64,000 nt of DNA from Lichina pygmaea (taxonomy: Eukaryota > Ascomycota > Lichinomycetes > Lichinales > Lichinaceae), in assembly GCA_963422465.1 (NCBI GenBank), contig OY730169.1, forward strand, positions 5,022,001 through 5,086,000, given 5' to 3'. The position numbers were made by a program, and so were the translations under genes. The notes under the pieces are model-generated. The model saw nothing but the letters and a program-made list of their open reading frames with translations, did not search any database and had not been told where the DNA came from. Below, piece by piece: positions 24,532 to 34,159 of this stretch. The stretch's first letter is position 1, and the number at the start of each line of letters is the position of its first letter.

Positions 24532-26553
24532 TCATTTTCGTTCGTCGTCCTTTGGCGTCGCGCTCCCTTTGTCGTTCGCTGTTGAAGACTCGGTCTTGGA
24601 TACGGCTGGCGCTGGGGTTGGATCTGCTTCTGGGTTCGAGCCTGAGGTTGGGTCTGAGGTTGGGTCTGAGGTTGGGTCTGAGGTTGGGTCTGAGGTTGGG
24701 TCTGAGGTTGGTGCTGGTGCTGGGGATGGGGATGTGGCTGAGGATGGGGCTTGCGGTGAGGCTTCGGCCGAGGTTGTCGTCGCTGCAGCCGTCGTCGACA
24801 AAGCTGTCGTCGGCGCCGCTTCTGCTTCGGAGGTGTCGGGTTCGGCCGACGAGGAAGACACAGCTTCACCTGCGTCTTTTGCTGCGGGTTCGAGCGGCTT
24901 TTGAGGTGAAGCTTGCAATTCCGGCAGAACAAGATCCGCATCACCGGTTGCTGCTGCAGCGTCGGAACTGTCCGCGCCGGCTGTCGAGGCAGAGTCTTTG
25001 GGGGAAGGAGCGCCTTCGGGTGCATCTTCTGGAACACTTCCCCCGGAAGTCATCGCGGCGGTGCCCGACGACTCGTCCTTCGTTTCGAGGTCTGGCCCGT
25101 GAGCAGTTGGATCCTTCTCGTGACTGGCAGAAGCAGGAGTGGCACCGTCCGCTGTGGCCTTGTTGGTCCGGGTCTCTTGCTGCGCTTCTTTTCGCTCTTC
25201 GTCCTCTTCCTCCTCCTCGGGAACGGTGGGAACGTCGGCTGATGAGGATGCTAACGTGGTTCGAGGGCCAGGCACGGCTTTCGCGGGATTACTGGTAGCG
25301 TTCGCCGAGGAAGACGAAGAGATGGTGGTGATGTTGTCGTCGCTGCCAGTTGATGTCGATCCCAGTCCCAACGTCGCGGAGAGACTGGTGGAAGCACCTG
25401 CAGCTTGGTTGTCTCTTTCAAGGCAATCGGTCGTCGAGGAACTTCGTGCTGGCTGGAGCGCAGGCTTCCTTAGTATTGTGGGTGCTCGCTGGTTCCCCCC
25501 CTTCCTGTTCTGCTCCGGTACGGCGTTGCCCACAGCCACGCCCTCGCCTGCGACTCCAGCCGTATTCGAGGCAGCCTCGACCCCTTCCGCTTCAGGTGGC
25601 ACGGTATAGCTGTCCTCCGGGATCAGCTGATACACATCGCACACCGTCTTGAACAAGATATACAAGCCGGTCATCGACTCGACCTGCCAGAACACCGCTC
25701 GATGTTGGTACCATGCGTGAGCAAAGATTCTGTACAGCCGGCGGTAGATGTTGGTCAGATTGCGTAGCCCCTGTTGATGCTGCTGCGACGATGCGCTGCC
25801 GCCGGCATCACCTCGCTCCTGATTGCTGTTGCCGGCGGGCGCGACGTGGCTTCCGCCGCCGAGCGTCAGCCGGCTCGGGAAATGCTTCGTGCTGGTCAGC
25901 ATGTTGGAGGCCCAGTCGAGCGTGTGACAGGAATAGTCAATGGCACAACAGGGCTTCGGCGGATCGTGTACGGCGCATAGATACTGCCACTCGCTCGCGC
26001 GCATCTCCGGACAGGTCGCGGCCGAGCAAGATGGGTCGTCGGAGAAGAAGGCGACAACAATGGTGTTGAGCTTCTGCGTCAATAGTCGACATAGTTCGTA
26101 GAGCCACAGCGACCGGTCCACCCCGGCCGGTGGCCTTGCCAGGTTGAGTGCCATGTCATGCGTCACGGCAACGGTGTGCGACCGTCCCTCTGGCTGGGTG
26201 AAGGTGTAGTATAGCGCCTTGAGATGTTCTTGAAGCTGAAATGCCGAGTCAAGCTCGGACAGTGGAACCAACGGTGGGCCGGCGCTCATGTCTTCCGCCG
26301 ACGAGCCTGGCCGGATTCTCCTCGTTGGCTTGGTCGATGCGCCTATCGAGGCTCCTTTCGGCGACCCGAACGCTCCGTCATCTCCAGGGGATGAGCCTTT
26401 GAAAAGCACGCCACTGCCACCACCACCATCGCCAACTCCTCCGAGAGACGGCGACCGAGGCCCGAATTGGACTTCGGTCAACGGTGGCGGACTGGGTAGT
26501 CGTGGCGAGTGCGAGGGCGAGGCAGGAGGATTGGCGGCCGATGTCCCTCCCAT
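24532..26553 (-). CDS. mob3: MOB-family protein, MOB3/phocein type (STRIPAK subunit)
   Basis: Mob adaptor of the striatin-interacting phosphatase and kinase complex, which in Neurospora and Sordaria controls hyphal fusion and fruiting-body development. Single exon, 673 aa, from ATG at 26553; the frame stays open upstream to 26694 but without an ATG. After a Pro/Ser-rich leader (SPRLPSPPPLTEV), the Mob fold runs from about residue 95 to 320. Zinc ligands are visible in CSAATCPEM and in IFAHAWYQHR (HxxxxH), and the fold ends in TVCDVYQLIPEDSYTVPPEAEG. The phocein-type MOB ending and the SxKHFPSRLTL segment favour MOB3 over MOB1 or MOB2. The last 330 residues are low complexity, with a tandem SDPT repeat (about 24640-24705). 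It is divergently paired with ZNG1 across a 316-bp spacer. Confidence 0.88.
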   Translation of the reverse strand: MGGTSAANPPASPSHSPRLPSPPPLTEVQFGPRSPSLGGVGDGGGGSGVLFKGSSPGDDGAFGSPKGASIGASTKPTRRIRPGSSAEDMSAGPPLVPLSELDSAFQLQEHLKALYYTFTQPEGRSHTVAVTHDMALNLARPPAGVDRSLWLYELCRLLTQKLNTIVVAFFSDDPSCSAATCPEMRASEWQYLCAVHDPPKPCCAIDYSCHTLDWASNMLTSTKHFPSRLTLGGGSHVAPAGNSNQERGDAGGSASSQQHQQGLRNLTNIYRRLYRIFAHAWYQHRAVFWQVESMTGLYILFKTVCDVYQLIPEDSYTVPPEAEGVEAASNTAGVAGEGVAVGNAVPEQNRKGGNQRAPTILRKPALQPARSSSTTDCLERDNQAAGASTSLSATLGLGSTSTGSDDNITTISSSSSANATSNPAKAVPGPRTTLASSSADVPTVPEEEEEDEERKEAQQETRTNKATADGATPASASHEKDPTAHGPDLETKDESSGTAAMTSGGSVPEDAPEGAPSPKDSASTAGADSSDAAAATGDADLVLPELQASPQKPLEPAAKDAGEAVSSSSAEPDTSEAEAAPTTALSTTAAATTTSAEASPQAPSSATSPSPAPAPTSDPTSDPTSDPTSDPTSDPTSGSNPEADPTPAPAVSKTESSTANDKGSATPKDDERK

Positions 26554-26869
26554 TGCGCGTGAGTCAGCTGAACTGCGAGGACCTATCGAGAAAGGTTGTG
26601 CGCATGCGCTACGGCGAGACCGAGGTCGAGGACGCCTAGTGCTCGAGGATGCAGACCTTGGCACCGACGTTGTTTGCGAAACGCAACACAGCAACCGGAG
26701 AACTTGATATTCCGGCCGGATCTTAGAGCCTTACGGTATCATACCGGGTACCGTACGGTATTACGTAACAGTCAGATGTACGTCTAGTCACGTGCCACCT
26801 GCCGTACATGTGACTGTTTCAGACAGAGCTGTGCTCTGATCGTGCTCAGCTTTCACAACAGAAACCAGC
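26554..26869. promoter_or_regulatory. Shared divergent promoter region MOB3/ZNG1
   Basis: A 316-bp spacer between two diverging starts, so it should hold both promoters. Visible features are a run of GTACCGTACGGTA-type palindromes (26745-26765) and a second small palindromic stretch near 26765-26790. No factor site is assigned. Confidence 0.45.
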
Positions 26870-28538
26870 ATGGACGACGATAGCCCTCCAGCATTAGTTG
26901 ACATAGTGAGTGTAGACCCTTCTACTGCTAATGAAGGAGAAAATGTGTTGGTGGGAGCGACGCAAGAGATGAGCCTTGTCAAGGTACCTATAACCATCGT
27001 GACCGGTACGGTCGATTGTCCTGCGGTTTCTTTTACTCGGTTTTGGATTGATTGATTGCATTGCAATCTGCACCTGCTGGGCTCTTGCTCAAGTGATACT
27101 CGATAGGTTACCTTGGCGCTGGCAAGACGACTTTGCTCAATTACATTCTCTCAGAAGAGCACGGCAAGAAGATTGCCGTTATCCTGAACGGCATGTTCTT
27201 TCTTCATCGCTTGGATGCGTCATCCAGCTGATGCAATGCAGAATTTGGCGATTGTCAGTGGCGTGTTACTGGCTGCATGGGCTGCCATCAACATGCTGAT
27301 CGCCGACCGATCTGTAGCCGCGGACATTGAGAAAGCATTGACGGTCAATAAAGATGGGCAGCAGGTACAGGAGTGGCTTGAACTGGCCAATGGATGCTTA
27401 TGCTGTTCTGTCAAGTTGGTAGCCTTTGAGTTTTCCTACAGCTACAGGCTGCACCACATGTTGGACGGATGTCTGATATGAACCAGAGATTCTGGGGTCA
27501 ACGCTATCGAATCACTCATGGAGCGACGTGGCGCTTTCGATTACATCCTGCTCGAGACAACGGGCTTGGCGGACCCCGGAAACATTGCTCCCATATTCTG
27601 GGTCGATGACGGTCTAGGCAGCAGTATCTATCTGGACGGCATTGTCACGGTTGTCGACGCCAAGAACGTTATGAAGAACTTGGATGACAGGGGAGCATTC
27701 AGTGCAATCGAGAGTACGGACGAGCTGGCTCTTAGCCCGTCACGCCCGTCTCCGACGGACGCCGGATCTTTCAAGACTGACGATGGCCCTTGGGTGACGA
27801 CTGCACATCTGCAAATATCTCATGCCGACGTCATCATCGTCAACAAAGCCGATCTAGTGTCTGAAAGCGCTGTTGGGGAGATAGAACAGCGCATCAGATC
27901 CATAAACAGTCTGGCCAAGATATATACCACCCATCATTCGCGCATCCCTCACTTGGAAGAGGTCCTTCTTGACATACACGCTTACGATCGAGTCGATCGA
28001 ACAACACTGGACGACGCTGCCTCGAAAGGACGTTCTGCGAGCAAGCTGGATCCGGTCAGTCTCAATGTACCTGGCCGTCTTGGCAAAGTTGATATTGACA
28101 ATGCCGCCGGAGCAGACAATATCAACCATCAAAGTCGTTCTTCCTCAACTGCAGCATTCGCAGCTAGACAAGGTGGATGCCTGGCTTCGTTCGGTCCTGT
28201 GGGAAAAGAGGTTGCCGCCAGTGCCATCAGCTACACTCTCACCTCCTGAGGACGATCAACTTGTCAACGAGTTCGAAATCCATCGTCTGAAAGGCTTGAT
28301 ATACGTCGTTGAAAACGACAAGGATACCAGCTCAAACAGGATGGATGGGTCGGCCGACACGTTGAATGTCAAGATGATACAAGGAGTCCGGGACATATTT
28401 GAGATCACCGCCGTACCCCATGCTCCGGACCAGGAAGGGGGGAGCATGCGTCAGGGCAAGATGGTGATCATCGGCCGGGGCCTAGGCGAGGCAGCGGTGT
28501 GGCAGAGGAGCCTCGACAATCTCCTTCAAAGTCGCTGA
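26870..28538 (+). CDS. ZNG1: CobW/COG0523 zinc-chaperone GTPase (Zng1-like)
   Basis: G3E GTPase; Zng1 proteins deliver zinc to methionine aminopeptidase 1. Six exons: 26870-27005, 27107-27190, 27242-27253, 27318-27414, 27487-28054 and 28116-28538, giving 439 aa. Walker A is GYLGAGKTT (about 46-54), the conserved metal motif is NGCLCCSV (CxCC about 104-107), followed by ETTGLADP, the guanine-specificity motif VNKAD and a C-terminal CobW domain ([20 protein letters not shown]). Exon 3 is only 12 nt and encodes EFGD of the ILNEFGD motif. The intron before it starts with GC rather than GT. The last intron has tandem acceptors (AGCAG), so one extra Gln is possible. The N-terminal MetAP-docking segment reads PPALVD instead of the CPELV seen in characterised homologues. 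The family call is secure and the microexon strongly supported by conservation. Confidence 0.9.
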
Positions 28539-30738
28539 AAGTATTCGTGCATGGCGGGCCTGTTGCCGGGACCGAGACACATGACAGCGAGGCGCGTATT
28601 GTTATGCATTGACAAGGACAATCTGAAAAGAGATCCCGAAAGTCAAGAGGCCTGATCGACACTGGACCTCGCAAGTTTCGGTTTCCACCGACGAGCAACT
28701 GATACCAGGTTGGCCTTGTCGACTGTCCTCCACGGTCGCCCTAGATATTCTACCTCCGTACGTCCAAGGGTCCCAGCCGCGATGACCGAGTCACGTAGCC
28801 GCGGATGGAGTGTCCGGAGCCGTCGTGCATGATCCCCATCACGAAGAACGCGTGCGCGGCATCATCATATCCACTACCTTGAAGCAAGCTGTAGTCATTG
28901 GCGGGGATTTACCCAGGCAGTGCCGTATCGTCACCCACATTCGGCGGGGGAACAAGGCTTGGCTGTAGGAGTAGTGCTGGGCAGTTTGTTTTACCACCAC
29001 AACTACGAATCCCAAGTGTACAGGGGATATATCCGTCTTCTTCTTCTTCTTCTTCTTGTTGCAAAGCAACATACAGTTCATAACCGACACAAACGCTCTT
29101 TCCGTACGATCGGCTAAAGAATAGCGTGAAACCCGTCCCTTCACCGACCATAGCGCAACCACACTCATAAAGTCGTGCCTGACAATAGAGCTTGGACCCT
29201 GCCGACCCTTTCAAGCCTTTCAAACCTCTCCCTCTCATTGGGTACCGTGCAAGCTGGCTTTGAATCTTTGCCTCTCACACAGGCTGACTTGAGTAGAAAC
29301 ACCGACTTTCAGATGTCAAACTCATTGCTCTTGCTCTGTGTGCACACCCAGGGTTGATTTTCGATGTGATTGACCTGCGTGAGACGTGCTGTTTGAAAGA
29401 TTGGTCTTTGGTGGTCTGATCTGTGTGGTGGGAATGCATTCTTTTCTCTTCGGCTGCGGGTTGTCGCCGTATTTACGATTAATTAGTGGCTCTCTTGTGG
29501 GCTCCCCCTTTGGGCTCTTGTCTAGACTCTCTCGTCCCGCCGGCTCTAGTCCCTCTCCCGTAGAGTACGTATTTTTTTTTTTTTTTTTTTGGTTCTTACA
29601 CTGATAGTAGCTTTACAGCCATGCAGATCTTCTAGCTAATAGTGAACTTCTTCAGAAAACCTTAAAAGGGATAAAAACTGAAGACAGAGAGGTGACTAGA
29701 AGATGTAGCAAAGGGAAATTTTGTAGTGTCTGGTAGAAAAAGCTTCTAGATGTTGGAGTGTGAATAGTGAAGTTTGAAAGCCAGATTAAATGTAGAGTAC
29801 GTATAGAGGCACATGAGAAGAAGAAGCACATGGAAAGCCACACACGAAAAGCCACACACAAAAAGCTACAGACGAATAATCACCCACGAAAAGAAGAGAA
29901 GCCACAATCATAGACAGATGCCTGAACAGCCGGAGCCCAACTAGAACGGCGAAGGAAAGCAGAAACGGAGACGGAAACGGAGGGGGGGGGGGACGTGGAC
30001 AAGCCGGAAGAAAGCACCAGACTGTCTATGGAGTTTTGTTGATTATAAGATACGGTGCAGAAGTACCAGGAGTGCTGGAAGACGAGCACGGGCTGTACTG
30101 TGCGCAACGTACGTAACGGGCGTGACGTATGTACCGGACACGCCGAGGTACAACTGTTCCAAGATGGACAGGTGTCGTCGTAGAACAGGGATGGATCAAG
30201 GTAAGACGGACCAACGGCGAGGTCCCGTTGTGATGCAAGGGATCAGCGGCTCGACGAAGCTGACGTCGGTCGGTCTCTCTTCTACTCTCTGGGCTTTCGG
30301 CCGAACGGCTCGCCTGATCTCGATCTCGATCTTGAAGAGCGGGAGAGCAGAAAGGACAACCGAGTTCTTCGTACGGTAGGCAGCGCTTCGTCAAGTCAGA
30401 GAAAGAAGCGTATTCCTCTCTGGTCGTCTCCATCTTTCGTCCCGTCTCGTCCCGTCTCGTCCGATGGAAGGAAGGAAGGAAAGAAAGAAAGAAAGGACGA
30501 GAAAATAACTCCAGTGCGGGGCTACAAGGAGAGTAGGAAGCGGTAGCGGCAGCTGCAGTAGTAGCAGGGGGGAGGACGGCAACGGACGGAGGTGTAGGAG
30601 AGAGGAGAGAAGTAAGAAGGACGAAGATCGTCCGAGGAGGAAGCAGGAGTGACAGGACACGTCCGTCTCTGGCCCGCTCTCTCCGTCCCTCCATCCGTCC
30701 CCCCTCGCGGTCGTGACGTCTCGACCGGCCGGGCTCGT
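28539..30738. other. Intergenic ZNG1-OLE1 (convergent)
   Basis: Downstream regions of two converging genes. Contains a CTT repeat near 29036-29057, a truncated LINE copy at 29572-29791 (separate entry), an 11-base G run near 29982, and GAAG repeats at 30468-30496. No gene is recognised. Confidence 0.55.
29560..29804 (-). mobile_element. 5'-truncated LINE, 3'-end copy A
   Basis: The body is 29572-29791 (about 220 bp), inserted in the minus orientation. Its 19-base T run at 29572-29590 is the A tail read on +. The direct repeat GTAGAGTACGTA occurs at 29560-29571 and again at 29792-29803, a 12-bp target-site duplication. It aligns along its whole length with the LINE copy at 54973-55200 (for example CTTTACAGCCATGCAGATCT and GTTTGAAAGCCAG). 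Only 3' untranslated sequence is present, so it is a dead truncated copy. The LINE assignment comes from copy B, which includes coding sequence. Confidence 0.8.
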
Positions 30739-32230
30739 TCAAGCGGCACCGGCGGTGGCGACGGGTTCGGCCACCCGGGTGGCCTGGTTCCCGGCGCGGA
30801 TGATCTTCTCGCCCGAGGTGTCCTTGAACGGGATGACCTCCTTGCCCTCGAAGCCGCGGATGCCGCGCTTCCAGATCTCGACCTCGCAGCCGCCTCGGAC
30901 GACGGCGACGCGCATGGTCGAGAGCAGGTTGTGGGCCGCGTTCGAGTGGTCGTAGACGCCGCCGTTGAACATGGCGGTCGCGTCCTTGCCGATGCCGGAC
31001 CTGATCATGGCCTTGCCGCCCGGGTGATCGTCGACGAAGCGGGTCACGTCGTGGACGACGCCGGCGACGGCGACCAGGGCCCGGCCGTCGCGGGCCTGCT
31101 CCTGGTAGTCGTCCCACTCCATCACCGGCAGCTGGTCGAGCGGGGTGCCCCAGTCGAGCTGGGCGCGCTTCTGGTCGAGCTTCTTCTGGTGCTGCTGCAG
31201 ACGGCCCTTCTCGATCTCGTTGTTGCGGAACTCCTTGAGGCCGTGGGCGAGGCCGAGCCGCTTGCAGGTCCAGATGAGCCACTTGGTCGGGTCGTACTGG
31301 TGCCACTCGATGGCGTTGCGGTAGTCGGACGGGAACTCGTGATGGAAGTTGTGGTAGCCCTCGCCCAGGGTGATGATGGCCGTCAGGACGTGGTCGCGAG
31401 GCGAGTTGCGGTCGTCGAAGGGCTGGTCGCCGAGCCAATGCGCCAGCGAGTTGACGCAGAAGGTGGCCTGCTGGACGAAGAAGATGCGCAGGATGCCGGC
31501 GTAGACGAAGCCGCCGCGCAGGTCGCCCCAGAGCAGGCCCGGCACCAGGCACGGCACGAGGAGGCCCATGGCGACGACGGCCTTGACGTAGTGGCGGTGC
31601 TGCCAGACCACGACCGAGTCCTCGTTCAGGTCCGAGATGTCGGTGCGGCCGATGCGCTTGGGGTTCTGCTTCATGACCATCCAGCCGAAGTGCGAGTAGA
31701 GCAGGCCCTTGCGCACCGAGTACGGGTCCTTGTCGGTGTCGGTGTAGCGGTGGTGGGCACGGTGGTCTCTCGCCCACCATCTGATCGAGCCCTCGACGGC
31801 ACCGGCTCCGGCGGCGGCCAGGAAGATCCGAAGCGGAAGCGTGGCCGAGTACGACGTGTGAGCCCACAGGCGATGGTAGCCTGTCGTCCCCGACGTGAGC
31901 CGGCGCCATCTGGGACCTGGGCCGTGGCCTGCCGAGCCAGGGTCACGTACCTGCGGTGATGCCGAAGCCGGTCATGAAGTAGTACAGGACCGCCCACGCG
32001 GCTGTCTTCCAGTTCAGCGGCGTCCAGAAAGCCATGACGCAGCCCAGCATGGGGAGGAAGACGATGAAGGTGACGTTCAGCCAGTTGACGTGCTTGTACC
32101 AGTTGGCCCTGGTCAAGGGAGTCTCGGTGATGTGAGGCTTGGAGCCATCCTGTCGTGGCCTCCGGCTCGCCGTCGGCTCGCCGGCCATGCTGGACGGTGG
32201 TTGCGACGCGAATCGAGGCGGACTCGCCAT
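30739..32230 (-). CDS. OLE1: Stearoyl-CoA (delta-9) desaturase with cytochrome b5 domain
   Basis: ER membrane enzyme that puts the first double bond into palmitoyl- and stearoyl-CoA. Two exons, 32230-31951 and 31880-30739, 473 aa. The start is ATG 32230; upstream in-frame codons include no ATG. The 70-nt intron splits [10 protein letters not shown]. The three iron-binding His boxes are present: HRLWAH (about 96-101), HRAHH (about 133-137) and HNFHH (about 270-274), among four hydrophobic segments. A fused C-terminal cytochrome b5 domain carries the haem-binding DDHPGG (about 378). Length and order match fungal Ole1. It converges with ZNG1. Confidence 0.96.
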
Positions 32231-34159
32231 TGCTCCACAGGCGTCGGAGAGAGGCCGACGAAGCTCGAGGAGCAAGCTGGATCTGCCGGCGGGGGAAACG
32301 CAGAGAGACGAAGGAGGATAGTGGAGGGCGTTCCTCGTTATTTATTCGGGCAGGAGTTCGGCGAGGAAAGGGGTGGGGCGGCTCAAGACGGGGCTGGATG
32401 AGGTGCCCGGGCGGATTTTCCCGCACAGGTCACGCAGATCGCGGTCACAGCTGGTACGGCAGGACCGGATTCAGCTGATTCTTCGGTGGGGCAGCGGCCG
32501 GCTGTGACGACGTAGGCCAAAGCCCTACCGGCACGTACTGTACTGTAGGTTCCGTACGTCGGTACGATCGTACAGTAATCTTTCAGATGCCAGAAGCCGA
32601 GGCTCGGCCAAGGTGCGATGAGAAATCAGCAGAGTGGATGTCTTGCTTTGTCGAACACGGACCCAGCTACGTAATCACGTGTGTAGGGTGCGGTCTGACC
32701 GTGGCATTGGGGCAGAGCTGCGGCCGACAAGTGCCTCTTCGACGTCGAGCTTCTCTCCCGCAGCCGGTTTTTTCTTCGAACGTCGTTGTTGTTGGGGAAG
32801 GGCTCAACAGAAATTTCTCGGTGTGGCCGATCGCTCATTGGCCCGTAGCCGACGTCAGGGCCCCGGCCGACTGTGGGGCTTTCCGCGGGGTGCTGTCAGG
32901 TACCGGTCACGTGATGCGCATCCGCCCCCGTGACGTCCGTCGTGTGACGGAAGGCCAACGGCGAGATCGGATCGGAGCCTCAGCCTGCTGACGGCGGCCC
33001 CATCATCTGCCCGACTGCGTCACGTACCGTTCGTCTCCAACGCCGAGGCGACGGAGCAGCCAGCGGAGAAGAGTCCCAGAGGGAGATGTCTTGTCATGCC
33101 AATGACTGGGCGTGTTGCTCGCAGATGTCTTTTGCTCTCTCTTGAATCTTGCGTTGATTCAATCCGACCTTTCTACTGTGCACAGCCTCCGCCCAGCGAC
33201 TATACCCGTCGAGGTTCCCTCCCGAGAAGAAGTCTGGCTCTCAAGTGCTGCATCAGGGACACGTGAAGATGCAGTGATGTCTCTTCTATATCTCCAACCA
33301 CGTATACTTCCGTACCGTCCATACGCAACCGTTCCCTCACCCGATGAGAAGAGGATTGCAAGGCTGTTGACGACAATGATGCAAGAGGAGACCATCGTCC
33401 CGAGCTTGGATCAGAGCCACTTGGCCGGCTTGTACAACAGACCAAGTCGTGAACATCTCCGTCCCGGGCGCGACGATGCTGCAGATGTTGACAAAAGTAC
33501 GTCGGACCACGCGATTCTTGTTGGATGGCCACGATGAAGACAAGCTTTACTTGTGTCAAATATTGGCCGGCTTCCTTTGTCGATCGTACGATGATGGAGA
33601 GGTGTTGCATCCAGACCTCGTCCATCCCAACCCTGTTACTACCGTACGACTTTACTTCGTCGACAACGTCGTACCGGCAGTCATCGCTAGCTATCATGTC
33701 ATCATGATCCACACTCCAAGCCTTATGGAAAAGGTTTGCTCATTGCAAAGAGGTCTCTGATACCAGCTTTGTCCAAGGTCTGTTATACTTGCTTCAGGAT
33801 ACCTCCGTGACACCACACTTCCTGGACGCGGTCTTTACCACCAACCCAAGGACCAGGGCCAAAGTAGAGTTCGGCCGTCCGGTGGCAACCAAAACCAACA
33901 GTCATCACGATCGTATCGTCATGAAGATATGGCCGGGCCGTCTCTACCCGTTCAGTTACTGCGTGATGCAGTAAGATCCAAAGACGGATGCCAGAGGTCA
34001 TTGAAACCCCTTTCGTGACTCTTCCACACACCTTTCTCCATCTTCACGTTGACAAGAGCCTGCGTATCGTACCCGATACTGTAAGTGGCAGAGACTTTTA
34101 CCACTCGCCCATCTAGTAATAAACCCTGCATAGATACGGCGAGTGCCGCCACAGGTGGT
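32231..34159. other. Upstream of OLE1; start of a 9-kb gene-poor tract
   Basis: The first part should hold the OLE1 promoter; GTAC-type palindromes appear at 32535-32575. From about 33100 the composition is more coding-like, and several minus-strand stretches look like worn protein sequence (for example SATYSIGYDTQALVNVKMEKG at 34090-34030). No intact gene or family is recognised. Confidence 0.4.

Noticed and set aside
24182-25298. Large + frames opposite MOB3
   Set aside because: They are antisense to the low-complexity MOB3 tail, and their repeats mirror its SDPT repeat.
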